Positions 8,737 through 17,847 of a stretch of DNA of 64,000 bases are shown one piece after another. Source of the DNA: UBA7672 sp040398425 (lineage in GTDB: Bacteria > Pseudomonadota > Alphaproteobacteria > Caulobacterales > Hyphomonadaceae); the NCBI GenBank assembly GCA_040398425.1, contig JBBATZ010000009.1, forward strand, positions 1 to 64,000, given 5' to 3'. A program made the translations under genes and the position numbers. The stretch's first letter is position 1; each line of letters begins with the position of its first letter. Below the pieces are notes generated by a model that saw only the letters and a program-made list of their open reading frames with translations, searched no databases and was not told the DNA's origin.

Positions 8737-10545
8737 ATGACCCCCCGCGACAAGATCCGAAACTTCTCCATCATCGCCCACATCGACCACGGCAAGTCGA
8801 CGCTGGCGGACCGCATCATTCAGATGACGGGCGGCCTCACCGCGCGCGAGATGACCGAACAGGTCCTCGACACGATGGACATCGAAAAGGAGCGCGGCAT
8901 CACCATCAAGGCCCAGACCGTCCGCCTCGACTACAAGGCCGCGGACGGCCAGGACTACATCCTCAACCTGATGGACACACCCGGCCACGTCGACTTCGCC
9001 TACGAAGTCTCGCGCTGTCTTGCAGCTTGCGAAGGCTCGCTCCTTGTCGTGGACGCCTCGCAGGGCGTAGAAGCCCAGACGCTCGCCAACGTCTACAAGG
9101 CCATCGACGCCAACCACGAGATCGTGCCTGTCCTCAACAAGGTCGATCTCCCCGCCGCCGAAGTTGGCCGCGTGAAGCAGCAGATCGAGGACGTCATTGG
9201 TATCGACGCCTCGGACGCGCTCGAGATTTCCGCCAAGACCGGTTTTGGCGTTGAGACCGTGCTCGAATCCATCGTTACGCGTTTGCCGCCGCCGAAGACC
9301 GGCGACGTGAATGCGCCGCTGAAGGCGCTGCTGGTCGACGCCTACTACGACACCTATCTCGGCGTCGTCGTCATCGTGCGCATCGTCGACGGCATGCTGA
9401 AGAAGCGCCAGCAGGTCCAGATGATGAAGACTGGCGCGCACTACACGCTCGACCGCGTCGGCGTGTTCCGGCCCGGCAAGCTGGTTGATGCGGAAGAACT
9501 TGGCCCCGGTGAAGTCGGTTTCTTCACCGCCTCGATCAAGACAGTTGCCGACTGCTCGGTCGGCGACACCATCACCGACGAACGCAAGCCGACCGAAGAG
9601 GCGCTGCCCGGTTTCCGCGAGGTGCAGCCCGTCGTCTTCTGCGGCCTCTTCCCGGTCGACGCCGCCAAGTTCGAAGACCTGCGCGCCGCCATGGGCCGCC
9701 TCCGCCTCAACGACGCGAGCTTCTCCTACGAGATGGAAACGTCGGCCGCGCTCGGCTTCGGTTTCCGCTGTGGCTTCCTCGGCCTGCTTCACCTCGAAAT
9801 CATCCAGGAGAGGCTCTCCCGCGAGTTCGATCTCGACCTGATCGCGACGGCGCCCTCAGTGGTCTATGAGCTGCACATGCGTGACGGCTCGACGATCGAC
9901 CTGCACAACCCGGCCGACATGCCTGACGTGATGGCGATCCTCGACATCCACGAGCCGTGGATCGAGGCGACCATCTTCACGCCCGACGATTATCTCGGCG
10001 GTATCTTGAAGCTCTGCCAGGATCGCCGCGGCATCCAGAGAGAGCTGTCCTATGTCGGCGCGCGCGCCATGTTGCGCTACGAACTGCCGCTCAACGAAGT
10101 GGTGTTCGATTTCTACGACCGCCTGAAGTCGATCTCCAAAGGCTACGCCTCGTTCGACTACAACCAGATCGGCCGCCGCGAAGGCGATCTCGTGAAGCTG
10201 CAGATGCTCGTCAATGACGAGCCGATCGATGCGCTCTCGATGCTCACCCACAGGGCGCGCGCCGAACAGCGCGGCCGCGCCATGTGCGAGAAACTGAAAG
10301 ACCTCATTCCGCGCCAGATGTTCAAGATCCCGATCCAGGCGGCCATCGGCGGCAAGGTCGTCGCCCGTGAAACCATCTCCGCCCTCCGCAAGGACGTCAC
10401 CGCCAAATGCTACGGCGGCGACGCCAGCCGCAAACGCAAGCTCCTCGACAAGCAGAAAGAGGGCAAGAAGCGCATGCGCCAGTTCGGCAAGGTCGAGATC
10501 CCGCAGGAAGCCTTCGTCGCCGCACTCAAGATGGACGAGGATTAG
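8737..10545 (+). CDS. lepA: Elongation factor 4 (LepA)
   Basis: A 602-residue translational GTPase of the usual LepA length. The G1 motif AHIDHGKST is at residues 14-22, followed by RGITIK (G2), DTPGH (G3) and NKVD (G4). The C-terminal LepA-specific region ends with the lysine/arginine-rich segment typical of the family. It acts on ribosomes to promote back-translocation or to assist ribosome assembly. It appears monocistronic. The ATG at 8737 is the only start matching the conserved N terminus. Confidence 0.98.
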   Translation: MTPRDKIRNFSIIAHIDHGKSTLADRIIQMTGGLTAREMTEQVLDTMDIEKERGITIKAQTVRLDYKAADGQDYILNLMDTPGHVDFAYEVSRCLAACEGSLLVVDASQGVEAQTLANVYKAIDANHEIVPVLNKVDLPAAEVGRVKQQIEDVIGIDASDALEISAKTGFGVETVLESIVTRLPPPKTGDVNAPLKALLVDAYYDTYLGVVVIVRIVDGMLKKRQQVQMMKTGAHYTLDRVGVFRPGKLVDAEELGPGEVGFFTASIKTVADCSVGDTITDERKPTEEALPGFREVQPVVFCGLFPVDAAKFEDLRAAMGRLRLNDASFSYEMETSAALGFGFRCGFLGLLHLEIIQERLSREFDLDLIATAPSVVYELHMRDGSTIDLHNPADMPDVMAILDIHEPWIEATIFTPDDYLGGILKLCQDRRGIQRELSYVGARAMLRYELPLNEVVFDFYDRLKSISKGYASFDYNQIGRREGDLVKLQMLVNDEPIDALSMLTHRARAEQRGRAMCEKLKDLIPRQMFKIPIQAAIGGKVVARETISALRKDVTAKCYGGDASRKRKLLDKQKEGKKRMRQFGKVEIPQEAFVAALKMDED

Positions 10546-10694
10546 AGGCGGCCTGCGGCCTCGCCGCCAATCTTCCACACAGCGCCACGGTTCCGTGATA
10601 CCAGTACCACTCAAGGTGCGGCGCAAGCCGCACGTCCATGGACATTCTCCATGACCCCGCCCCGGCCCCTGGGGCCCACAGAACGAGAAATTTC

Positions 10695-10922
10695 ATGGAT
10701 TACTGCGTACGGGTCGCCTCGAAGGATTTCCACACCATCAAGGCCGAGACCCAGAAGCTGCCTGAAGACGCAACCAGCGAGTTCAACGCCGACGTCGAGG
10801 CCCAATACCGCGTCGGCGATTTCGCCTGGTTCGTCTGCGTCGACAAGCGCGACGCGGCTCACCTCGCGAAGAAGTGGAAAGGCATGGCGGTCGCCAAGCC
10901 CGGAGACATGGTCAGCCTCTGA
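10695..10922 (+). CDS. Small conserved-looking protein, unknown function
   Basis: A 75-residue soluble protein beginning MDYCVRVASKDFHTIK. An in-frame ATG at 10638 would add 19 proline-rich residues, which I consider unlikely. No transmembrane segment or metal-binding motif is visible. It lies between lepA and a convergent lipoprotein gene. No family recognised; the coding call rests on composition and an open frame ending just before the neighbour. Confidence 0.6.
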   Translation: MDYCVRVASKDFHTIKAETQKLPEDATSEFNADVEAQYRVGDFAWFVCVDKRDAAHLAKKWKGMAVAKPGDMVSL

Positions 10923-10931
10923 GCAGGTATC

Positions 10932-11402
10932 TCACGGCGCAAACGTCGAGCGCACCGTAATGCCCCAGAAGCCGTCGCGAAGCTCGACCACATAGAGGCC
11001 ATCATACTTCGCGTACTCGGCGCCGTCCGCATGGAGCCGGCCGAACGTCGCGAGGATGTGCGCCTTGTCCTTGCTGCACTGCACGATGGTGCGCGCGTCC
11101 CAGCGTGATTTCGCCCAGTCTTCAGTCGCGAGGTTGCCGAATATGTCGTCCTGCTGGCCCGGCCCCGTCAGCACCTGCAGCGGATAACTGGCGATGCGCA
11201 TGTGCGGGTAGTGGAAGGTCGCCTCGAAGCCCGGCGTGTCCTTGGCGTTGAACGCGGCGAGGAACTTGTTCATCACCTCCATCGCTGGCTTCGCCGCCGC
11301 ACACGCACTGATGTCGGGCAGCGCTGCCGCCGGCTCGGGCCTTGGCGCGCAGCCAGCCAGTGCGAACTGAACAATAAGCGAGAGCAGGGCGATGCGTTTC
11401 AT
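10932..11402 (-). CDS. Small lipoprotein, NTF2/SnoaL-like
   Basis: A 156-residue predicted lipoprotein: basic N terminus, hydrophobic stretch and lipobox LAGC with the acylated cysteine at residue 18. The mature part contains the pattern FLAAFNAKDTPGFEATFHYP, typical of small NTF2-like ketosteroid isomerase/SnoaL-fold proteins, and ends VRSTFAP. It is clearly paralogous to the lipoprotein at 13444-13932, which ends ARSSFAP and has the same FN-KD, F-FP-RIAS and VQC-KAH segments. Function unknown; probably a periplasmic-facing ligand-binding protein. Confidence 0.8.
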   Translation of the reverse strand: MKRIALLSLIVQFALAGCAPRPEPAAALPDISACAAAKPAMEVMNKFLAAFNAKDTPGFEATFHYPHMRIASYPLQVLTGPGQQDDIFGNLATEDWAKSRWDARTIVQCSKDKAHILATFGRLHADGAEYAKYDGLYVVELRDGFWGITVRSTFAP

Positions 11403-11567
11403 TGCGCTCCCCTATCTCGTGCGCGCCCGGGCCGGAAGGCGCTTCGCCGCCTCAAAACGCGTGCTCCCAAGTCTATCAAGCTGCAGCGTTTACTGTCGCC
11501 GCAGCTTCCTTTTCGCTTTCGCCGCATTAGTCTGCGCCACGGGTCGGGATTCGGGGGCGGTGGCAAA

Positions 11568-12620
11568 ATGAGAGTCAGGGTATCTCTTCGGCGCATTCTG
11601 GTCGCTGTTTGCGCAGGTGTGCTCGCGCAAGCACCAAGCGCCGGGGCCGAGCCGGTCACTGTCCTGCGTGGTACAGCGCAATTACCGACATCTGGCCTTG
11701 TTCTAGATCTCCCGGCGAGCGGCGGAACTGAATACCATGTCTCGGGCAGCTGGGCGTCCAACGTAGCTGGCGACACATTCGACACGCGCGATATCGTCGA
11801 CGAGATCGAGATCGCATCCGGCAAGATCCTGAAGGGCAACTGGATCCTGTCCGGTTATTTCACTGCGGGCGACTGCACCAAGACGATCGCGGAAGCCAAG
11901 CTCGACAATGCGTGGACCCAGGATGTGACGCTGTGGGGAAGCGCCTGGAAGGTGCGTGGTGGCGTCTTCACTTTCGAAAGCTCTCTGGGCCGCAGGCCCG
12001 CTGCTGTCCTGTGTCGCGCGACGAGCACAGGGCACACGCTCATGCTCTATCATTTTCTCGCGGATCAGCCCGAGACGACGTCGCAATCGGCGATCATGGC
12101 CAGCGTCAGCGGTTCTGCGGTGCTCGCGGCCGCCGACAAGTCCTACGCGGCACGACGCTCCAGCGAGCTCACGCCTACGCGCCGTGCTGACGTGAAGAAC
12201 CGCGGCACGGGCGCCGCCGTCCGCACGGTTGAGCTTCCGGTTTCCGGCCTGTCGGTCGACCTGCCCGATGACGGCTATTTCTGGATGGTGAGCGAGGGAG
12301 ACGGCGTCGACATTTTCGATCGTCTGCTGCCGACCTTGCCGGAAGTCTCCGCCGAACTGGTCTTCGCGAACGGTTTCACCTGCAAGGACATCCTGTCATC
12401 CCTGACAACCGATCTACTGCCCGACGTCCGGCCGACCGGTCTGCCAGCGGGCTGGGTCGGCGGTCCGGGAATAAAACTTCCCGATGGCGGGATAGAGCTG
12501 ACCTCGTGCTACGAGTTCGAAGACGCCGCCATGCTGTTCGGCATCATGCCCGATGCGGGGATCACGGATGTGTCGAACCTGCGACCGCTCATGGCGGCAA
12601 TCGTCGTCGCGGCGGAATAG
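11568..12620 (+). CDS. Secreted protein with internal duplication
   Basis: A 350-residue exported protein. The start at 11568 gives a clear signal peptide (residues 1-27, cleavage after SAGA). The mature protein has two related halves: LPTSGLVLDLPASG near residues 39-52 is echoed by LPVSGLSVDLPDDG near residue 224, each followed by a predicted beta-rich domain with a conserved cysteine (DCTKTI / TCKDIL). I do not recognise the family. It is a stand-alone gene, convergent with a methyltransferase. Confidence 0.75.
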   Translation: MRVRVSLRRILVAVCAGVLAQAPSAGAEPVTVLRGTAQLPTSGLVLDLPASGGTEYHVSGSWASNVAGDTFDTRDIVDEIEIASGKILKGNWILSGYFTAGDCTKTIAEAKLDNAWTQDVTLWGSAWKVRGGVFTFESSLGRRPAAVLCRATSTGHTLMLYHFLADQPETTSQSAIMASVSGSAVLAAADKSYAARRSSELTPTRRADVKNRGTGAAVRTVELPVSGLSVDLPDDGYFWMVSEGDGVDIFDRLLPTLPEVSAELVFANGFTCKDILSSLTTDLLPDVRPTGLPAGWVGGPGIKLPDGGIELTSCYEFEDAAMLFGIMPDAGITDVSNLRPLMAAIVVAAE

Positions 12621-12626
12621 ACCGGA

Positions 12627-13427
12627 TCAGGGTTTGCGCGCGTAGTATATGCTGCTGACAACAGTGCGTCGCACAGCGCTGCCGAAGTCTTCGCGTGCGA
12701 TGTGCTCCACCTCGCCGAGCAACCGCGCCCGCGTCGCATCTGGCGCCATGCGCACGCGCGAGAAGGTGGCATAAAGCGCGCTCAGTCTTTCCGGCGAGAA
12801 CACGATCTCCTCGCTGAACACGCGATGATCTGCGTCAACAAACCCAGCCGCGCGAAGCTCTCCCAGCCGCGAAGCGACATCCATCGCAAACGCGGGTCGC
12901 CCGTTTGTCGCTTCCGGATCCTGCTCCAGCCCATCGAACAGATGCCCCGTCGCCGCATCAAAAGTATCCCGCCGCGCCGCATCGTGAAACACATGCCACC
13001 ATAGGGCGAAATGTCCGCCTGGCTTCAGTGCATCCTTCACGCGCGCCAGTGACTTCATGCGCGGCAGCCAGTGAAAGCTCGTCGCTGCAAATCCGAAATC
13101 GAAGAAGCCAGGGGGCGGGGCGGCGTTCTCGAACCGCGCAATCTCGATCGTCAGGCGCGCATCGCCCGCAGCCTTCTCGCGCATCTTCTCCGCCAGCCGC
13201 CCATCCGGCTCGATCGCCAGCAGGTAACGCACCGGCGTCGCCAGCACAGGCAGCGTGGCATGCCCGGTCCCTGCGCCGATCTCGAAGCAGTCGCTACCCG
13301 CATTCAGGCCGCACCGCTCGCGCAGCCAGTCGAACAGGGCCGGCGGATAACCCGGTCGCGCGCGATCATACTGTTCGGGATCGCTACCGAACTTCGTCCT
13401 GCCGGGTGATGAGTGGATCGAGGCCAT
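12627..13427 (-). CDS. Class I SAM-dependent methyltransferase
   Basis: A 266-residue methyltransferase of the Methyltransf_11/25 type. It has the FEIGAGTGHATLPV motif I near residues 47-60, an acidic end to beta-2 (AIEPDGRL) and FAATSFHWL after motif II. The ATG at 13427 is chosen over a TTG nine bases upstream. Substrate unknown. It lies downstream of the lipoprotein and aminopeptidase genes in the same direction, with a small gap. Confidence 0.85.
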   Translation of the reverse strand: MASIHSSPGRTKFGSDPEQYDRARPGYPPALFDWLRERCGLNAGSDCFEIGAGTGHATLPVLATPVRYLLAIEPDGRLAEKMREKAAGDARLTIEIARFENAAPPPGFFDFGFAATSFHWLPRMKSLARVKDALKPGGHFALWWHVFHDAARRDTFDAATGHLFDGLEQDPEATNGRPAFAMDVASRLGELRAAGFVDADHRVFSEEIVFSPERLSALYATFSRVRMAPDATRARLLGEVEHIAREDFGSAVRRTVVSSIYYARKP

Positions 13428-13443
13428 CGCACCCAACTATCCG

Positions 13444-13932
13444 CTAAGGCGCAAAGCTCGACCGCGCCGTCAGGCCCCAGCGGCCATTCTTGAACTCGAC
13501 GATGTAGAGCGAATCAAAACGCGACATTTCCGAATTGTCCGCGCGATAGCGCACAAAGGTCGTCAGCATGTGCGCCTTGGTCGTCCCGCACTGCACGACC
13601 TTGCGCTTCGCCCAAGCCGAATGATCCCACCCCTGGGCGCCCAGCGTCGCAAAGCCTGACTCCAGATCCTGCGGCCCGTTGATGATCCGCACATTGTTGC
13701 TGGCGATCCGCACCGACGGAAAGTGAAACACCGCGCCGAACTTCTCGGCATCCTTCGTGTTGAACGACGACATGAAATCGTCTGTCACCTTGTAGGCGGG
13801 CGCATAAGCCTCGCACGATGCGAATTGTCGGTCACCCGCATCATAGCTCATCGACGCACAGGCCGAGGTCAGCGTCGCCGCCAGCACAGCCAGCGCCGCC
13901 AGCGGATCGCGTTTGAGGTTGAGCTTCTTCAC
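13444..13932 (-). CDS. Small lipoprotein, paralogue of 10932-11402
   Basis: A 162-residue lipoprotein with a basic start, hydrophobic segment and lipobox LTSAC. I start at the GTG 13932, which has AGAAGG six bases upstream; a GTG at 13959 would overlap the aminopeptidase gene. The mature region has the same FN-KDAEKFGAVFHFP, RIAS, VVQC-TKAH and C-terminal RSSFAP features as the lipoprotein near 11 kb, so the two derive from a duplication. Probably an NTF2-like periplasmic protein; the function is unknown. Confidence 0.78.
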   Translation of the reverse strand: MKKLNLKRDPLAALAVLAATLTSACASMSYDAGDRQFASCEAYAPAYKVTDDFMSSFNTKDAEKFGAVFHFPSVRIASNNVRIINGPQDLESGFATLGAQGWDHSAWAKRKVVQCGTTKAHMLTTFVRYRADNSEMSRFDSLYIVEFKNGRWGLTARSSFAP

Positions 13933-13943
13933 GCTGAACCTTC

Positions 13944-15755
13944 TCAAAGTGGTCTGCACGCCCCAGCAAGCCAGGCGCGATCATCGCCCGTCAGCAACGG
14001 ACCCACCTCAGCCAGCACCCGCGCATGGTAGGCGTCGATCCACGCGATCTCCGGCGCCGTCAGCAGACCCTTCACGATCAGCCTGCGGTCCAGCGGCGCC
14101 AGCGTCAGTGTCTCGAAGCCCAGCATCTCGCGTTCACCGCCGGCGATGGCAGACGGCTGCGTCACAACCTGCAGGTTCTCGATCCGGATGCCCCAAGCAT
14201 TGGCCTTGTAGTAGCCCGGCTCGTTTGACACCACCATGCCAGGCTCCAGCGGCACCGTATTCGGCGCCTTCGCGATGCGATGCGGCCCCTCGTGCACGCC
14301 GAGATATGATCCAACGCCATGCCCGGTGCCATGATCGTAATCGCACCCCGCCTCCCACAGCGACATCCGCGCCAGCGCATCCAGCGCCGAGCCCGTCGTG
14401 CCTTTCGGGAAGCGGACGCGCGACAGCGCCACATGCCCTTTGAGAACGCGCGTGTTGCGGTCCTTCATCTCGTACGGCGGTTCACCGATCGCCATGGTGC
14501 GGGTCACATCCGTCGTGCCATCCAGATACTGCCCGCCCGAATCCAGCAGGAACAGCGACCCACGCTCCAGCTTGCGATTGGTTTGCGTGTCCGGCCGATA
14601 GTGATTGATCGCGCCGTTGGGGCCCGCGCTCGAAATCGAGTTGAACGACAGATCCTGCAGCGATCCCGTCGCCTCGCGGAACTCCTCCACCTTCATGGCG
14701 CAGTCGATTTCGGTCACGTGGCCCGTCTGCCCGTGCTCATCGAACCAGCGCAGGAAACGCGACAGCGCCGCGCCATCGCGCCTATGCGCCTGCCGCGAGC
14801 CTTCGATCTCCGCCGCGTTCTTCTTCGCGCGCGGCAACATCACCGGATCGCCGGCCCGCATCACGTTGGCGCCCGCCTTGTTCAGCGTGTTGAAGAACCA
14901 GGCCGACGCCATCGACGGATCAACGCTCACGCGCTTGCCCTTCAGATGCCCCAACCGTTCCTCCACCGCGTCTTCCGGATGCAGCGTCACTTCGTTGCCG
15001 AGATGCGCGCCCAGCTCTGGCCCCACTTTCTTTGGATCGACAAACAGCTCCGCCTGACCATCGGCAAACAGGAACGCCCGTCCGAGGGGCAGGGGCGTGC
15101 GTGAGACATCGCCGCCGCGAATGTTGAACAGCCACGCAATCGACGCCGGCGAGGTGATCACTGCCGCATCGACCTTCTGCTCAGCCAGCATCTTGCCCAG
15201 CCGCGCCCGCTTCGCCGATGAAGTCTCGCCGGAATACTCCAGCGCGTGCGGCACAACCGCGTGCATCGGTGCCGACGGGCGATCCGTCCACGCAATGTCG
15301 ATCGGGTTGGGGTCGGTCGCCACCAGCGTCACGCCCGCCTTCGCCGCCGCATCGGTCAACCGATCGAGCGCATCCGGCGACATCAGCCGCGGATCATACG
15401 CCACTTTCTTTCCGTCGAATTTCTGCTGCGCCAGCCATCCGAACGCGCCCGGATCGATCAGGTCGCCGACCGTGAACAGCCCCGGGGCCAGCTGCTGCTT
15501 CACCTGCAGCGTGTAGCGTCCGTCAACGAACACGATCGCCGTGTCGAGAAACACGAACGCCGCTCCCGCCGATCCCGTGAATCCCGTCGCCCATGCCAGC
15601 CGCTCATAGCAGGCCGGCAGGTATTCGTTCTGATACTCGTCGTCGTGCGGAATATAGATCCCGTCGAGCCCCCGCGCCTTCAGCGCCTCACGCAGCTTCG
15701 GCAACGACGCCTGCCCAACCGCCGGCCCGCCGATGACTTCGTAAGTCTGTCTCAT
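13944..15755 (-). CDS. Aminopeptidase P family (M24) protease
   Basis: A 603-residue Xaa-Pro aminopeptidase of the long type: two creatinase-like N-terminal domains, the pita-bread catalytic domain and a short C-terminal helical extension. The dinuclear metal ligands are visible: two aspartates in LLDSGGQYLDGTTDVT, histidine in GHGVGSYLGVHEGP and glutamates in SNEPGYY and IRIEN. It releases N-terminal residues preceding proline. Cytoplasmic, no signal peptide. It is followed within 12 bases by the small lipoprotein gene in the same direction. Confidence 0.93.
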   Translation of the reverse strand: MRQTYEVIGGPAVGQASLPKLREALKARGLDGIYIPHDDEYQNEYLPACYERLAWATGFTGSAGAAFVFLDTAIVFVDGRYTLQVKQQLAPGLFTVGDLIDPGAFGWLAQQKFDGKKVAYDPRLMSPDALDRLTDAAAKAGVTLVATDPNPIDIAWTDRPSAPMHAVVPHALEYSGETSSAKRARLGKMLAEQKVDAAVITSPASIAWLFNIRGGDVSRTPLPLGRAFLFADGQAELFVDPKKVGPELGAHLGNEVTLHPEDAVEERLGHLKGKRVSVDPSMASAWFFNTLNKAGANVMRAGDPVMLPRAKKNAAEIEGSRQAHRRDGAALSRFLRWFDEHGQTGHVTEIDCAMKVEEFREATGSLQDLSFNSISSAGPNGAINHYRPDTQTNRKLERGSLFLLDSGGQYLDGTTDVTRTMAIGEPPYEMKDRNTRVLKGHVALSRVRFPKGTTGSALDALARMSLWEAGCDYDHGTGHGVGSYLGVHEGPHRIAKAPNTVPLEPGMVVSNEPGYYKANAWGIRIENLQVVTQPSAIAGGEREMLGFETLTLAPLDRRLIVKGLLTAPEIAWIDAYHARVLAEVGPLLTGDDRAWLAGACRPL

Positions 15756-15792
15756 GTGTGCGCCTCAAATCAGAGTGCGCGAGATTAGCCCG

Positions 15793-16653
15793 CTATCCCG
15801 CCCGCGCATAGGTCAGCGTCGACCAGCCATTTAGCCGCCGGCGGTTCACAAGCTGGAGCCCGCGCCCCGAATAAGCCGCCCGCACCTGCGGCTCCTGATG
15901 CGTCAGCAGGCCGGACAGGATCACGCGTCCGCCCGGCTTCACCAGCTTCGCAATCTCCGGCGCCAGACCCACCAGCGGCCGCGCGAGAATGTTCGCCAGC
16001 ACGAGATCATACGGCGCTCGCGTCCGGATCGCCGCATGTCCCGAGCCGCGCACATGCATCAGCTTCAGTTTCCGCCCCGCGCGATTGTTCTTCCGGTTCT
16101 CGTGCGCGATGCGGATCGACTCCTTGTCGATGTCCGTGCCCAGAGCGAACTCCGTTCCCGTCTTCACCGCCGCCAGCGCCAGCACGCCGGATCCTGTGCC
16201 GATATCCAGCACCGTACGCGGACGCCTGCGCCTGATCTCGGCCGAGAGCGATTGCAGGCACCCCTTGGTCGTCCCGTGATGCCCCGTGCCAAACGCCGGC
16301 CCCGCCTCGATCCACACCGGGATCTTGCCGCCCTCGAGATGCGCCAGCTCATGCCACCCCGCCACCACGAACGGCCCCGCATGCACCGCCGGCAATCCGG
16401 CCAACGACACAGCCACCCAGTCCTTGTCGTCCAGCTTCTCCACCGCCGCACGCGCCCCTGGTGCCTCGCGCTCGATGATGGCCGCAGCCTCGTTCGCCTG
16501 GCCCTCCTCGATGCAGAACGCGTCCAGGCTCCACGACACCTTCGAGGCTTCCTCCACCGACACCGCCGAGGCAGGCGAGGGGTCCATGCCCGACAGCACT
16601 TCGGAGAGCCGCTCCGCGTCGATGCGCGGAAGGAGACAATGAACGCGATACAT
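15793..16653 (-). CDS. prmA: Ribosomal protein L11 methyltransferase
   Basis: A 286-residue enzyme that trimethylates ribosomal protein L11. It has the PrmA-specific segment PAFGTGHHGTTKGCL (near residues 119-133) before motif I LDIGTGSGVLALA, and the catalytic NIL(A) motif near 220. An N-terminal ferredoxin-like L11-binding domain precedes it. It is transcribed with, and just upstream of, the M24 peptidase gene. Confidence 0.95.
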   Translation of the reverse strand: MYRVHCLLPRIDAERLSEVLSGMDPSPASAVSVEEASKVSWSLDAFCIEEGQANEAAAIIEREAPGARAAVEKLDDKDWVAVSLAGLPAVHAGPFVVAGWHELAHLEGGKIPVWIEAGPAFGTGHHGTTKGCLQSLSAEIRRRRPRTVLDIGTGSGVLALAAVKTGTEFALGTDIDKESIRIAHENRKNNRAGRKLKLMHVRGSGHAAIRTRAPYDLVLANILARPLVGLAPEIAKLVKPGGRVILSGLLTHQEPQVRAAYSGRGLQLVNRRRLNGWSTLTYARAG

Positions 16654-16727
16654 GGCGGCCCCGGAATGAATGAGCCCGGCTTATATCGCCTCGTGGCCGC
16701 GGTGCAACGCAGGCGATCGAAAACAGA

Positions 16728-16755
16728 AAGCCCCGGACCTTGCGATCCGGGGCTT
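16728..16755 (-). terminator. Intrinsic terminator for the 16.8-kb small gene
   Basis: A 10-bp perfect stem (16728-16737 pairing with 16746-16755) with an eight-base loop. On the minus strand it is followed by TCTGTTTTCG, and it lies 48 bases beyond the stop of the Gln-rich small gene. It also separates that gene from prmA. Confidence 0.7.
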
Positions 16756-16802
16756 CTGTGTGATCGCCGCCATTTGCATGCGGAAGTTCAGAATCCGGGG
16801 CC

Positions 16803-17027
16803 TCAGCGTTGCTGCGGCTTACCCTGATCTTTGCGCTGATCTTCGGGACGTTTCTGTTGCGGGTTCTGGTCGGTCTGACCTTGTTGACCCTGACGGCCTT
16901 GTTCAGCTTCCTGCTGACGACGCTGGCCATCATTGTTCCGATCGTGGTGCGGATCATCCATGTTGGCCTTGTCGGATTTGTCGTTCGGGGTCTGGTTCTG
17001 TTTGGGATCGCGAGGTGTATTGGTCAT
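16803..17027 (-). CDS. Gln-rich disordered small protein
   Basis: A 74-residue, entirely hydrophilic protein dominated by Gln, Asp, Lys, Asn and Arg, with no hydrophobic core, so probably intrinsically disordered. An AAGGA ribosome-binding site lies eight bases before the ATG at 17027 and an intrinsic terminator follows, both supporting a real gene. It is one of several tiny hydrophilic genes between 16.8 and 20.9 kb. Function unknown. Confidence 0.65.
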   Translation of the reverse strand: MTNTPRDPKQNQTPNDKSDKANMDDPHHDRNNDGQRRQQEAEQGRQGQQGQTDQNPQQKRPEDQRKDQGKPQQR

Positions 17028-17157
17028 TGGGGCGTTCCTTTCGGCTTCTGTTTTTCTTGCGCGAAACGAAATGTCCGCACGTCATTGCGCAGATATTCAA
17101 CGTCTGACGGCACGCGGCGTTCCTGCGAATTGCAGCCAACGCCGCGTCTCGATCCGT

Positions 17158-17379
17158 CTAACGCCGACGTCCGCCCATCGGCTGACGATCGCCCTGATCA
17201 CTGTCGCCGAGATTGCGCATCGGTTGATTGTTCTCGGGCTGCACGGCGGTGCCAACATAATTCACATTCTCGCCGATCGCGCCGCGCGGCGTGTCATTGA
17301 AGGTTCCATTCGGATTGGCACCGAACACTTCATCGTGAATCAGATGGTTGCGCGTGTAGTCGGTCTCTTGCCTGGCCAA
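17158..17379 (-). CDS. Small hydrophilic protein, TTG start
   Basis: A 73-residue polar protein beginning MARQETDYTRNH and ending in MGGRRR. The start is TTG at 17379, decided by a strong AGGAG six bases upstream; no in-frame ATG gives a comparable protein. No membrane segment or cysteine. It shares the disordered, basic-tailed character of its small neighbours at 16.8 and 20.0-20.9 kb. Unknown function. Confidence 0.6.
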   Translation of the reverse strand: MARQETDYTRNHLIHDEVFGANPNGTFNDTPRGAIGENVNYVGTAVQPENNQPMRNLGDSDQGDRQPMGGRRR

Positions 17380-17847
17380 TTGTGTCTCCTGATGTCATGT
17401 CCCACGACTCCGGAGACCAACGCGAAACACGCGCGCTGGTTGCGCAATGAGTTCCGTTCAGCAGGGTCAGGCGACTTCACCAATCCGACATTCGAGCCAA
17501 ATGCCCACCTGATCTCCGCCATCCAGGGCACAATGATCTCCTGAAACACTTCGTTGCTTTTGCGATGGACAGCGAGAGCGGCAGGCAGCGGTGCTTGCTT
17601 CCGTTTTTGTGCCTTGGGTTATGGCTGTGTTGAGCGAATTCTGGCCCTTCGGCGCAAGCATTACGAGTGGCTGCGGTGGGGCGGCGATTTCCTGCCATTC
17701 AGAGCCGCCCTGGCGAACGATCACTTTGGGGCGCAATCGCGTCATACGTTCACCCGCCAGAATCGGCCGATTCTGCGAACGCGTTTTGAGACCTGACGTC
17801 AGCAATCTCAACGCGCCGCGTCGGATTACGGACATAATCTCCGTTGC
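17380..17847. other. Gene-free stretch
   Basis: No reading frame here has a convincing start, ribosome-binding site or protein-like composition in either direction. A minus-strand frame of 186 codons (17467-18027) crosses it but includes part of the structured repeat, and is not kept as a gene. The stretch separates the TTG-start small gene from the repeat. Confidence 0.5.

Noticed and set aside
8605..9792. A 395-codon minus-strand frame across lepA
   Set aside because: Shadow of lepA in another frame; GC-rich genes give long antisense frames.
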